This document shows, in pieces, positions 15,984-24,384 of a DNA stretch of 32,371 nt. The position numbers were made by a program, and so were the translations under genes. Numbering within the stretch: the first letter of the stretch is position 1; every line of letters begins with the position of its first letter. The notes below the pieces were generated by a model. The model searched no databases and was not told where the DNA came from. It was given only the letters and a program-made list of their open reading frames with translations. The stretch comes from CAZRQL01 sp964602415 (lineage in GTDB: Bacteria > Bacteroidota > Bacteroidia > Cytophagales > Flammeovirgaceae), in assembly GCA_964602415.1 (NCBI GenBank), contig CAZRQL010000033.1, positions 1 to 32,371 of the forward strand, in the 5' to 3' direction.

Positions 15984-16113
15984 GAATTTTATGCTATTTA
16001 TCAAATATTTACAAAAATAATGTAACAAAAATATAATATTGAAGATTAAAATTTAATATTTACGTAATGTGATGTAATATTCTGTTCATCTTAATAAGAT
16101 ATTGAAAATCAAT
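15976..16113. repeat. 137 bp direct repeat, right copy
   Basis: Partner of 12225-12361. On the minus strand it contains TATTTTTG twice, a match to the -7 promoter element and pointing into the accessory genes, though no well-spaced TTTG partner was seen. It lies about 50 bases upstream of the M20 amidohydrolase start and marks the right edge of the AT-rich block. Confidence 0.9.
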
Positions 16114-16131
16114 TATTTAATAAATTACAGG

Positions 16132-16161
16132 TTGTTCTGTATTTGAGACTTTGCTAAATTG
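16132..16161 (+). promoter_or_regulatory. Possible promoter of the M20 amidohydrolase gene
   Basis: TTG at 16132-16134 and TAAATTG at 16155-16161 are spaced by 20 bases, a partial match to the Bacteroidota consensus. The ATG lies at 16167, so the leader would be almost absent; a weak call. Confidence 0.3.
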
Positions 16162-16166
16162 CGTGC

Positions 16167-17357
16167 ATGTTAAAGAACAAAATCCAAGCCTTGGCCGCTC
16201 AAGTCAAGCATGAAGTCATAGCCAATCGAAGGCATTTACATGCCCATCCCGAACTTTCGTTTCAAGAGTTTGAGACAGCCGAATTTGTTGCCCAAAAACT
16301 TGAGGATATGGGACTTAGGGTACAGCGCGGGGTAGCCCGGACGGGCATTGTGGCTTTTGTAGAAGGCCAAAACCCTGACAACAAGGTGATTGCTTTGAGG
16401 GCGGATATGGATGCACTCCCTATCACAGAAGCCAACCAAGTACCTTATCGTTCTAAGCGAGAGGGTGTTATGCACGCTTGCGGACACGATGCCCATACGG
16501 CCTCTCTGTTGGGCACGGCCAAGATATTGTCCCAATGCAGGCAGGACTTTCAGGGTACGGTCAAATTGATTTTTCAGCCCGGAGAAGAAAAAATCCCCGG
16601 CGGGGCTTCTTTGATGATTGAGGACGGGGTACTGCAAAATCCTTCACCACAATCTATTGTTGGTCAGCATGTTATGCCTTTTTTGCCGGTGGGTACGGTC
16701 GGCTTTCGGTCGGGTATGTACATGGCTTCTGCCGACGAGATTTACCTGATTGTCAAAGGAAAAGGAGGCCACGCCGCCATGCCGGAGGCTTGCACAGACA
16801 GCGTGCTGATAGCTGCTCATATCATTGTGGCTTTGCAATCGGTGGTCAGCCGCCGAATCAGTCCCAAAATACCGGCTATCCTCTCTTTTGGCAAAGTCAT
16901 AGCCCAAGGGGCCACCAATATCATACCCAATGAAGTCCATATCGAAGGCACTTTTCGGTGCATGGACGAGCACTGGCGGCAAAAAGCGCATGGTTTTATC
17001 GCCGAGATGGCGCAAAGCACCGCCCAAGCCTTTGGGGGCAGTTGTGAGGTGGCCATCAAGAAAGGCTATCCTTTTTTGAAAAATGATCCTGTATTGACCG
17101 AAAAACTCAAAAATTGGGCTAAGGATTATTTGGGTCAAGACAAGGTAGTGGATTTGGATATTTGGATGGCTTCGGAGGATTTTGCTTTTTACACCCAACA
17201 CCTTGCGGGTTGTTTTTATCGCTTGGGCACGGCCAATGAGTCCAAAGGTATTGTCTCAGGCGTGCATACCCCAACTTTTGATATTGACGAGGACGCTCTG
17301 GAAATAGGCGCGGGGCTGATGGCTTGGTTGGCTATCTGCGAACTGGCTCATCAATGA
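16167..17357 (+). CDS. M20-family amidohydrolase (IAA-amino acid/hippurate hydrolase type)
   Basis: The 396-residue cytoplasmic metal-dependent amidohydrolase has all family ligands: Cys105 and His107 in HACGHDAH, Glu140-Glu141 in PGEE, His168 in QHV and His367 in GVHTP. A lid/dimerisation domain lies at about 185-295 (GKGGHAAMPE). Such enzymes cleave N-acyl or N-aryl amide bonds of amino acids; the substrate here is not determined. Its 3' end overlaps the convergent transporter gene by 26 bases. Base composition returns to the core level, so it lies outside the accessory block. Confidence 0.92.
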   Translation: MLKNKIQALAAQVKHEVIANRRHLHAHPELSFQEFETAEFVAQKLEDMGLRVQRGVARTGIVAFVEGQNPDNKVIALRADMDALPITEANQVPYRSKREGVMHACGHDAHTASLLGTAKILSQCRQDFQGTVKLIFQPGEEKIPGGASLMIEDGVLQNPSPQSIVGQHVMPFLPVGTVGFRSGMYMASADEIYLIVKGKGGHAAMPEACTDSVLIAAHIIVALQSVVSRRISPKIPAILSFGKVIAQGATNIIPNEVHIEGTFRCMDEHWRQKAHGFIAEMAQSTAQAFGGSCEVAIKKGYPFLKNDPVLTEKLKNWAKDYLGQDKVVDLDIWMASEDFAFYTQHLAGCFYRLGTANESKGIVSGVHTPTFDIDEDALEIGAGLMAWLAICELAHQ

Positions 17358-18642
17358 GGCGCGGCAAATGAGCAAACCAAAGTACCAAAATGCCGATGAT
17401 AAAAAAGCTACCCAGCGCGAAAATGCTGTTTCTCATGCTTCCCGTCAAGTCCAAAATCAAGCCAAAGCTAAACGTGCCGATGGTCGTGGCCATTTTTTCG
17501 GTTACATCGTAAAAACTAAAGAATGAAGCAGTGTCAGCCGTATCAGTGGGCAACAATTTGGAGTAAGTTGCTCGGGCTATGGACTGGATGCCACCCATTA
17601 CCGTACCCACCAGAGCGGCCAATACATAAAACCCTGTTTTTGAGCTTAAAAAGTAGCCCAATACGCAAATCATCAACCAAATAAATAGCATGGTGTACAT
17701 GGCGAAAGGATTGCCAAATTTTCCGGCCACTCGTGCAAAACCCATCGAACCGACTACGGCCACCAACTGGATGATGAGCACTGTCATAATCAAGTCGCTG
17801 GTTTCCAAGTTGAACTCTTGTTTGCCGTACAAAGGCGCAAGCAGCATGACGGTCTGCACCCCCATACTAAAAAAGAAAAAAGAAAGCAAGTACCGTTTTA
17901 GGGTAGGCATACCCAAAATGATGTTTTTGACTTTGTTGAGTTCGCGCAGACCCTTCAAAAAATAGTCCAAGCCCACGGTTATTTTTTGAGGCTTGTCTTT
18001 GAGGTACACAAAAGCGGGTATTGAGAGCAATATCCACCAAAGAGCCACCTGTGCAAACGCCGACCTGACGGCTGAAACCTCTTGCGAAAAGCCAAAGGAT
18101 TCATAATTTTGTATGACTACTAAATTGACAATCAATATAATAACGCTTCCAAAGTACCCCCAAGCAAAACCTTTGGCACTTACATCGTTCATACGCTCTT
18201 TGGTGGCTATTTCGGGCAAAAAAGCATTGTAAAACACAATAGAACCTGTAAAGCCCAATTGCGCCGTCATCGAAAAAAACACCCCGTGAAATATATTTGA
18301 GCCATCGAAAAAGTACAACATAAAACAACTCAAAGCACCCAAATACACAAAAAACCGCATAAAAGACTTTTTGTTGCCCCCAAAGTCTGCCATACCCGAA
18401 AGAAAAGGCGAGAGCACGGCAATGATGAGATAAGCCCCTGATACAGAATAAGAAAACAGCACATCATTTTTGATTTGCGTTCCCAAAAAAGGCACCAATC
18501 CGCCGCCTTCTGGATAAGCCGCTTGCGTTGCGCCCAAGAAAAACGGAGGAAAAATAGCCGTCGTTACAGTCAAACTGTAAGCAGAGTTGGCGGCATCGTA
18601 GCAGTACCAAGCCCTTAGCGTTTTGGGGTCATTCTTAATCAT
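17332..18642 (-). CDS. MFS transporter, UMF1/Atg22 family
   Basis: A 436-residue polytopic protein with about twelve hydrophobic segments. The N-terminal RAWYCYDAANSAYSLTVTTAIFPPFF is the hallmark of the UMF1 family (vacuole effluxer Atg22-like), and IQSIARATYSKLLP matches the second half. Eukaryotic Atg22 exports amino acids from the vacuole; bacterial members are uncharacterised exporters. The start is ATG at 18642. It overlaps the amidohydrolase tail to tail, a hint, but no proof, of linked function. Confidence 0.88.
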   Translation of the reverse strand: MIKNDPKTLRAWYCYDAANSAYSLTVTTAIFPPFFLGATQAAYPEGGGLVPFLGTQIKNDVLFSYSVSGAYLIIAVLSPFLSGMADFGGNKKSFMRFFVYLGALSCFMLYFFDGSNIFHGVFFSMTAQLGFTGSIVFYNAFLPEIATKERMNDVSAKGFAWGYFGSVIILIVNLVVIQNYESFGFSQEVSAVRSAFAQVALWWILLSIPAFVYLKDKPQKITVGLDYFLKGLRELNKVKNIILGMPTLKRYLLSFFFFSMGVQTVMLLAPLYGKQEFNLETSDLIMTVLIIQLVAVVGSMGFARVAGKFGNPFAMYTMLFIWLMICVLGYFLSSKTGFYVLAALVGTVMGGIQSIARATYSKLLPTDTADTASFFSFYDVTEKMATTIGTFSFGLILDLTGSMRNSIFALGSFFIIGILVLWFAHLPRLIDEPVRR

Positions 18643-18697
18643 TTATGTTTGTTTATTGGCAAATATAGAATTAAAATTTTTGCCCTTATTTAGTGTA

Positions 18698-18752
18698 TAC
18701 CAAGATTTAAGTGATTTTTAAGATTTTAAGACTTTATTCAATTGATTTTCAA
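18698..18752. repeat. 55 bp dispersed repeat, copy 1
   Basis: The segment starting TACCAAGATTTAAGTG recurs at 32317-32371 in the same orientation with about five or six mismatches. Both copies are intergenic and upstream of a minus-strand gene start. Confidence 0.75.
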
Positions 18753-18842
18753 GTATTTAATTATACAAAAAATATAAAACCACTTAATTTATAGTATAAA
18801 TAAATGTTTTCAATATTTTTTCTATATGAACCTAAAGCAGGT

Positions 18843-18850
18843 TAGTTTTG
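18843..18850 (+). promoter_or_regulatory. Promoter -7 element of the flippase gene
   Basis: TAGTTTTG matches TAnnTTTG exactly, 14 bases before the ATG at 18865. The upstream element is only a T-run at about 18816-18820, so the -33 part is weak. Confidence 0.4.
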
Positions 18851-18864
18851 GCAAAAATTAAGAT

Positions 18865-20211
18865 ATGCTCAAAAAATTACTGACCCAAACCCTGAGCTAT
18901 GGTATGAGCACGGTAATCGCGCGACTGATTAATTATCTGATTGTTCCGCTTCATACAGGTTATTTTAAAACAGAAGATTATGGCACTGTTTCGCTGTTTT
19001 ATTCATATATCATCATACTAAACAGCCTTTATACGTATGGAATGGAAACGGCTTATTTCAGAATTTCTGTTCATAATTCTCAGGCACAGCGCACCGCACA
19101 GAGTTTGTTATTGGCTTCAACCACTTTACTTACATTATTGGGGCTTTGGTGGCAAAATGAGCGGCTTTGGTCTTATATGCTTTTTATTTTGGCTCTGGAT
19201 ACGCTTTGCGTGATTCCTTTTGCCCAATTGCGCCTAAAAAACAAAGTTTATCTTTTTTCCGGTTTAAAAATTCTTAATGCAGTTATTATATTTGGATTGA
19301 ACTTGGTTTATTTTTACTTTGGATTTGCAAAAGGCTTATTTCAAGCCATAGATTGGGTGCTGGTAGCAAATTTGGCGGGCAGCGGGATAATTTTTTTAAT
19401 TTTGTTGCCTTCGACCACAAAAGCGGGTTTTGGCATCAATTTGCCAATGGCTTATCAGATGCTGAGCTATGGCTGGCCGTTTTTGTTCGGTGGGCTTTTT
19501 TTTGCTGTCAATGAGGCGGGAGATAGGCTGATGCTCGAACTATTCGCTTCCGGCAATCCCAAAGAGCAAATAGGTATTTATTCGGCTTGCTATAAGCTCT
19601 CTATTTTTATCACGTTGGCTGTGCAAGCCTATAAGTTTGCGGCGGAGCCTTTGTTTTTTTCGGCTTGGGGACAAAAAGAACTTTATAGCCGCTCTATGAC
19701 GCTGTTTGTGGCGGTTTGTTGCGCTATGATGCTTTTGGTTTCAGCCAACTCATTTTGGATAGCCCATATATTGATTCCCAATTCCGCGTATCATTCGGGT
19801 TTGGGTATTGTGCCTTATTTGCTGCTGGCCAATATATTTTTGGGTATGTATTACAATTTTTCGGTTTGGTACAAACTGAGCGATAAAACGTATTATGCAG
19901 CTTGGATTGGCTTTTTGGGGGCACTCATTACAGTGGCTTTAAATTATATTCTTATCCCTCACTGGGGCTATTGGGGCAGCACTTGGGCTACTTTGGTGTG
20001 CTATTTTAGCATGGCGTGGCTTTGTTATTTTTATGGCAAAAAGCATTATTATATAAATTATCAAATCAATCGCATTGTTATCTACCTTTTTTTGGCTTTT
20101 ATCTTTTCTATCATTGCGCAGTACATCAAAATTTGGGGGAATCTGTTGCTGGTACTTTTTGTGATTTTTGTTTGGGTTTTGGAAAGAAAAGAATTAAAAT
20201 TGATTAAATAA
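18865..20211 (+). CDS. Polysaccharide flippase (Wzx/MOP superfamily)
   Basis: The 448-residue protein has about 12-14 hydrophobic segments and the N-terminal pattern of the polysaccharide transporter family (LTQTLSYGMSTVIARLINYLIVPLHTGYFKTEDYGTVSLFYSY). Such proteins move lipid-linked sugar units across the inner membrane for LPS, capsule or exopolysaccharide assembly. No glycosyltransferase lies adjacent, so it is an orphan flippase; the sugar genes at 25.4-27.9 kb are the nearest partners. A gene for a small membrane protein follows after 46 bases. Confidence 0.88.
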   Translation: MLKKLLTQTLSYGMSTVIARLINYLIVPLHTGYFKTEDYGTVSLFYSYIIILNSLYTYGMETAYFRISVHNSQAQRTAQSLLLASTTLLTLLGLWWQNERLWSYMLFILALDTLCVIPFAQLRLKNKVYLFSGLKILNAVIIFGLNLVYFYFGFAKGLFQAIDWVLVANLAGSGIIFLILLPSTTKAGFGINLPMAYQMLSYGWPFLFGGLFFAVNEAGDRLMLELFASGNPKEQIGIYSACYKLSIFITLAVQAYKFAAEPLFFSAWGQKELYSRSMTLFVAVCCAMMLLVSANSFWIAHILIPNSAYHSGLGIVPYLLLANIFLGMYYNFSVWYKLSDKTYYAAWIGFLGALITVALNYILIPHWGYWGSTWATLVCYFSMAWLCYFYGKKHYYINYQINRIVIYLFLAFIFSIIAQYIKIWGNLLLVLFVIFVWVLERKELKLIK

Positions 20212-20257
20212 TTTTGATTTTGTGCATTCGGATAATCTCTTATTTTAATTGGAAAAA

Positions 20258-20632
20258 ATGAAAAAAGTTGCATCTTATTCACTCATGATTATATTTTTTG
20301 TAGGTCTGTTGTTCAACTTGGCAATGGTTTTGGGTATTGTTCCCTCGGCTATGAGTTGGGGCGGCAGGCTTCAAAGCCCAACACAGGAGCTGTTTTTTGG
20401 TTTGCTATCTGTTTTGGTCAATCTATTTTTTATTTGGACGGTTTGGAGTTTTATTAAAAATAAACCGTATTATTTGTTTTTTAAAATTATTTTTTGGCTT
20501 ATGGCATTTGTTTTTGCACTCAATACATTGGGAAACCTAAATTCTCATAGCTTTTGGGAGAAAATATTGTTTACGCCGGTTACCTTTTTGGCTACTGTTT
20601 TTGCTGTGTCTTTAGCAAGAAATAGGCATTAG
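20258..20632 (+). CDS. Small four-helix membrane protein
   Basis: The 124-residue protein has four hydrophobic segments (about 5-25, 42-64, 73-93 and 101-120) and little else. No family was recognised with certainty. The start is taken as ATG at 20258 (MKKVASYS); a TTG three codons earlier is possible. It lies between the flippase and photolyase genes on the same strand, 47 bases before the latter's ATG. Confidence 0.6.
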   Translation: MKKVASYSLMIIFFVGLLFNLAMVLGIVPSAMSWGGRLQSPTQELFFGLLSVLVNLFFIWTVWSFIKNKPYYLFFKIIFWLMAFVFALNTLGNLNSHSFWEKILFTPVTFLATVFAVSLARNRH

Positions 20633-20679
20633 GTGGTGAATGTGGAATTGGCTTTAACTTTTGCGTCTTTTAATTGAGT

Positions 20680-22161
20680 ATGAAAATCAGTGTTGTTTGG
20701 TTGAAGCGCGATTTGAGGCTGACAGACCACGAGCCATTGGCGGCTGCGGCTCGTGAGGGACTTCCCACACTGCTGCTGTACTGTTTTGAGCCTCATATAC
20801 TTAGCTCAGAAGATTCAGACATCAGGCACGTCAGGTTTTGTGCTGAGGCTCTGCAAGATATGCAATTGAGTTTGCAGGAGCCTTGTTTGCTTGTTTCTCA
20901 CAGAGAGGTGATAGAGAGTTTGGAGATTGTATCGGAATTTTTTGAGGTGGTGCACCTATTCAGCTATGAAGAAGTAGGCAACTTGCTGACTTTCAGAAGA
21001 GACAAGGCCGTAAAATCTTGGTCGAAACAAAGGGGGATTTTGTATGTTGAATTTGAGCAGAATGGCACTTTGCGAGGTCGCAAACACCGCCAAGGTTGGC
21101 AGGAAAATCTTGATACTGATTATTTTACCAACAAGATTGCGCAGCACCAAAATATCAAACCCGCAATCGTGCCCCATTCGTTGGTTGAGCGGCTTTGTGA
21201 TGCGTCGTTTAAGACTTCCGAATCGGACGCTCGTTTTCAAAGGGGCGGTGAGAGTTATGCCCGACGTTATTTGCAGTCTTTTTTGCAGCAGCGGCATCAT
21301 CAGTACTCGCGCACGCTGTCCCAGCCTCACGCTGCCCGCAGAGGATGCAGTCGTTTGTCGCCATATTTGGCTTTTGGGTGTATTTCTGCAAGGCAGGTTT
21401 ATCAGGCTACTGTGGCCGCAAAAGGCTCTGATTGGAATATGAAGAATTTTTTGTCCCGCCTTTGGTGGCGGTCTCACTATATCCAAAAATTAGAAACCGA
21501 TTTTCGTATTGAGTTTGAGCCTATCAATATGGCATTTCAGGGACTCAATCGCTTGTCGGAAGGCGGTATGCTCGAGGCATGGATGCAGGGACGGACGGGT
21601 TATCCTATGGTGGACGCATCAATGCGCTGTTTGCAGGCAACCGGTTGGGTCAATTTTAGGATGCGGGCTATGTTGGCTACTTTTGCCTCTTTTGGGTTAT
21701 GGTTGGATTTCAGGCCATTGGCTCTGCATTTGGCCAAGTTATTTCTCGACTACGACCCCGGTATTCATTACCCCCAAATTCAGATGCAAGCCGGACTGAC
21801 TGGCTACCACACCTTGCGAATTTTCAACCCCACGCATCAAATTCTCAAATACGACCCCGAAGGCGTTTTTATCAAAACATGGCTACCCGAACTCAGCCGA
21901 GTGCCTATGCCTTTGTTGGCAGAGCCTTGGAAAATGAGCCTCATGGAGCAGACTTTTTACCAATGCAGAATAGGCTATGACTACCCTGCGCCACTTGTGG
22001 ATTATGAAAAAGTGCTGCCCATCAACCGCGATAGGTACTGGCAAATTCGCCAAAGCCCTCAAGCCAAAGCCCTTTTGCCCCGTATATGGCAAAAATTTTG
22101 CCTGCCGCAAGACATCGCCAAGTACAAACTTGAGGCCGACAGTTGTCGCTTCGAAGTTTGA
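20680..22161 (+). CDS. Photolyase/cryptochrome family flavoprotein, divergent type
   Basis: The 493-residue protein has the N-terminal photolyase antenna domain (VVWLKRDLRLTDHEPL) and the C-terminal FAD-binding domain (WMQGRTGYPMVDASMRCL, WVNFRMRAMLATFASF). These enzymes use blue light and FAD to repair UV dimers or to signal. The segment usually reading NNGGWQW in E. coli photolyase (Asn378, Trp382, Trp384) is HYPQIQM here (363-369), so the Asn near the flavin N5 and the last Trp of the electron-transfer chain are replaced. This suggests a separate subfamily; repair activity cannot be assumed. The start is ATG at 20680 rather than the TTG two codons earlier. The gene is followed after 52 bases by a sodium channel gene. 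Confidence 0.85.
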   Translation: MKISVVWLKRDLRLTDHEPLAAAAREGLPTLLLYCFEPHILSSEDSDIRHVRFCAEALQDMQLSLQEPCLLVSHREVIESLEIVSEFFEVVHLFSYEEVGNLLTFRRDKAVKSWSKQRGILYVEFEQNGTLRGRKHRQGWQENLDTDYFTNKIAQHQNIKPAIVPHSLVERLCDASFKTSESDARFQRGGESYARRYLQSFLQQRHHQYSRTLSQPHAARRGCSRLSPYLAFGCISARQVYQATVAAKGSDWNMKNFLSRLWWRSHYIQKLETDFRIEFEPINMAFQGLNRLSEGGMLEAWMQGRTGYPMVDASMRCLQATGWVNFRMRAMLATFASFGLWLDFRPLALHLAKLFLDYDPGIHYPQIQMQAGLTGYHTLRIFNPTHQILKYDPEGVFIKTWLPELSRVPMPLLAEPWKMSLMEQTFYQCRIGYDYPAPLVDYEKVLPINRDRYWQIRQSPQAKALLPRIWQKFCLPQDIAKYKLEADSCRFEV

Positions 22162-22213
22162 GTCTTGCTTTTTTATTTATCTATATTCATCTTTGCGCAA
22201 ACAATTAGGCAAA

Positions 22214-23104
22214 ATGGACAGAAAACTGAGGACTCAAATAGGCAATTGGGTTGACCATCCCAAAGTACAAAAGTTAATCATATACTTAATTATAATTAAT
22301 GCCATTACCATAGGCTTGGACAGCGAAGGCTATTTGCATTTGATGTTTGGCAATTTATTTTTTTATCTTGATGAGGTCATATTGGTAATTTTTGCGACGG
22401 AACTGACCCTTAAACTATACGCTTGGCGGTTTGATTTTTTCAAAGACGGCTGGAATACCTTCGATTTTGTTATTGTCTGCTTTTCTATTTTGCCTACGCC
22501 AGAATCTTTTGTTATTTTACGTACATTGCGCATACTCAGGACTTTGCGCCTGCTCAAAAAAGTCCCAAAACTTAGGCTCATCATTGATGCCCTTATCAAA
22601 TCCATTCCCAGTATCGGCTGGATAGGCATGTTGCTGGTGCTGGTTTTTTATGTTTTTGCTGTGATTGCGGTCAATCTGTTTGGAGAGGCTTTTCCTCAGT
22701 GGTTTGGGGGACTTGGCCCTACTATGTACACCTTGTTTCAGATTATGACCCTCGAGAGTTGGTCTATGGGTATTGCCAGACCCGTTATGGAAAAATTTCC
22801 TTATGCTTTTTTATTTTTTATTCCTTTTATTTTAACGGCAACTTACACAGCACTCAATATATTTATTGCTGTGGTTGTCAATGCCATGAATGAAATACAC
22901 AGCTACAATGAAAAACACTCCTTGTCATCGCAGCCCACATCTCAAAATTTTATACTCAATGATAATTTTTTATTGGAACAAAAACTCGAAAAACTCGAAA
23001 AAGATATAGCTGAACTAAAAGATATTTTACTTAAAAATCAACATCAAGCATACACAAACTCATCCGAAAGTCTATCAGTTCCTTTATCCAAAAATATAAA
23101 ATAA
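22214..23104 (+). CDS. Bacterial voltage-gated sodium channel (NaChBac/BacNav type)
   Basis: A 296-residue six-helix channel subunit that should form homotetramers in the inner membrane. The S4 voltage sensor has arginines at 103, 106, 109 and 112 (RTLRILRTLR). The pore loop contains the selectivity filter TLESWS (179-184), almost identical to NaChBac (TLESWAS), which indicates sodium selectivity. S6 (about 195-222, TYTALNIFIAVVVNAM) and a C-terminal coiled coil (about 250-275, LEQKLEKLEKDIAELKDIL) complete the architecture. The ORF extends upstream into the photolyase gene, but the ATG at 22214 gives the natural N-terminus. Its end overlaps the convergent UbiA gene by 21 bases. Confidence 0.93.
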   Translation: MDRKLRTQIGNWVDHPKVQKLIIYLIIINAITIGLDSEGYLHLMFGNLFFYLDEVILVIFATELTLKLYAWRFDFFKDGWNTFDFVIVCFSILPTPESFVILRTLRILRTLRLLKKVPKLRLIIDALIKSIPSIGWIGMLLVLVFYVFAVIAVNLFGEAFPQWFGGLGPTMYTLFQIMTLESWSMGIARPVMEKFPYAFLFFIPFILTATYTALNIFIAVVVNAMNEIHSYNEKHSLSSQPTSQNFILNDNFLLEQKLEKLEKDIAELKDILLKNQHQAYTNSSESLSVPLSKNIK

Positions 23105-23947
23105 TCCAAAGAACAGGTTTAACATCAGAGCCGAAATCATGTTCAGGCGCATGGTATTCGAAAAATCGGCTTTTGTTTCGTCTTTGTAGCTAACATAAAA
23201 CCACCAAGCAAAATAAAGCAATACCGGACTTAAAGCCGCAAAAAATAACAGGCTTTGCATGATTCCGCTGTATTTCCAAAAAAAGAAACCAAAACCGGCA
23301 CTCGTTATGCCAAAAAAAACAATTGTAAAAATAAAAGTACCCCTGATTCCTAATAGCAAGCTAATCGTTTTATCCCCTCTTTTGCTGTCTTCTTCATGTT
23401 GGTAAATTTGGGTCATGGGGTACGAGCCAAAAAGCATGGCAGAAGCCAAAAGCGCTGCCAACCATGTTTTTCTGAGTTCAATGCTTTCAGCATCAAGGCT
23501 ATATGCTACCAATAAGACCACAAAAGCCCCCTGAAACAGTACCACACTCAAAAGTCCTACGATGGGCATACTTTTCAGGCGAATAACAGGGTGGCTGTAT
23601 GCCTTTGAAACCAGCCCATAGAGCAAAATACCCATAGCAACCCAAATACCCAAAAACCAATAACCCAAAAAAATGCCAATCAAATCCATCAATAGCGAAT
23701 AAATGAGCAATTCTTTTTCTACTTTTGGGGGTGATTTTAGTCCGCCAATCGGCCCTTCATCGCGGTCGTAGTATGAATTAAAGCCATTGGAAGCAGGATA
23801 AATTAAAACATGAAGAATCAGAAAGAGTACCAAAAAATCCAGTAGGCTTATTTTATTTTTATCTGTTATCGAAACCGCAAATAAAAAGATAGGCATCAAA
23901 AAAAAAGAAAATGGTATTCGCAAATGCAAAAGAGTAGATTTTTTCAT
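23084..23947 (-). CDS. UbiA-family prenyltransferase
   Basis: The 287-residue integral membrane protein has about eight helices. The two Asp-rich motifs of the family are present: NSYYDRDEG around residues 57-65 and HEEDSKRGDKT around 180-192, which bind the magnesium-diphosphate of the isoprenoid donor. Relatives attach prenyl chains to quinone precursors, heme or other acceptors. The acceptor cannot be told; the motifs differ from typical CtaB heme O synthase. It is the last gene of a four-gene operon, its ATG overlapping the preceding stop by four bases. Confidence 0.85.
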   Translation of the reverse strand: MKKSTLLHLRIPFSFFLMPIFLFAVSITDKNKISLLDFLVLFLILHVLIYPASNGFNSYYDRDEGPIGGLKSPPKVEKELLIYSLLMDLIGIFLGYWFLGIWVAMGILLYGLVSKAYSHPVIRLKSMPIVGLLSVVLFQGAFVVLLVAYSLDAESIELRKTWLAALLASAMLFGSYPMTQIYQHEEDSKRGDKTISLLLGIRGTFIFTIVFFGITSAGFGFFFWKYSGIMQSLLFFAALSPVLLYFAWWFYVSYKDETKADFSNTMRLNMISALMLNLFFGLFYIFG

Positions 23948-24384
23948 ATCAGTTTACTTGTAAAATAAATTAAAAAAGAGAGCACCAATGCCCAAAAAAC
24001 AGCCGCCACAAACATAGTGTAAATTACGGTTAGCCTTCGATTTTCAAAAGAAACAGCAAGTAGCGTACCGACTATTGGGCTGAAAAATATAGGAGTCAGA
24101 AATGCTGTTCCCCAAATCCCGTATTTACGCCAAATTTTTACTTTGAGCCTATTAGATCGGGAAAATACTTTTTTATTTCGCATCAATTTAAAAAATATGC
24201 GCTTTTTAAGATAATCCCCAAAATAGGTAAAAATAATCACGCTGGTCATCATTCCGCTTATGGTCAAAATCACCGTTGCGGCGAAAGGTAAGCCCCTTGC
24301 ATAACCCAAAGCAGGGCCGAATATGAATTTCACGGCACTTGTAGCAAAAACCAACAAAGCATCAATAAAATTACTTGTTTGCAT
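23944..24384 (-). CDS. Small membrane protein, possibly small multidrug-export/DedA-like
   Basis: The 146-residue protein has about four hydrophobic segments. A central loop with many basic residues (KKRIFFKLMRNKKVFSRSNR) is followed by RKYGIWGTAFLTPIFFSPIVGTLLAVSF, which recalls the small multidrug export (PF06695) and DedA/VTT families, where a GxxxxFLxPxxxxxxG stretch forms a re-entrant loop. The match is tentative. It overlaps the upstream gene by 14 bases and the UbiA gene by four, so it is translationally coupled to both. Confidence 0.65.
   Translation of the reverse strand: MQTSNFIDALLVFATSAVKFIFGPALGYARGLPFAATVILTISGMMTSVIIFTYFGDYLKKRIFFKLMRNKKVFSRSNRLKVKIWRKYGIWGTAFLTPIFFSPIVGTLLAVSFENRRLTVIYTMFVAAVFWALVLSFLIYFTSKLI

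Noticed and set aside
12225..16113. Insertion sequence or prophage in the AT-rich block
   Set aside because: No transposase, integrase, capsid or inverted terminal repeat was seen; the flanking repeats are direct, and the genes inside encode exported proteins.
16644..17201. 185-codon antisense ORF in the M20 amidohydrolase gene
   Set aside because: It lies wholly within a gene with complete catalytic motifs and shows no recognisable domain.
21977..22213. Upstream start of the sodium channel within the photolyase gene
   Set aside because: The added segment overlaps the photolyase coding sequence in another frame; the ATG at 22214 gives a channel of normal size.
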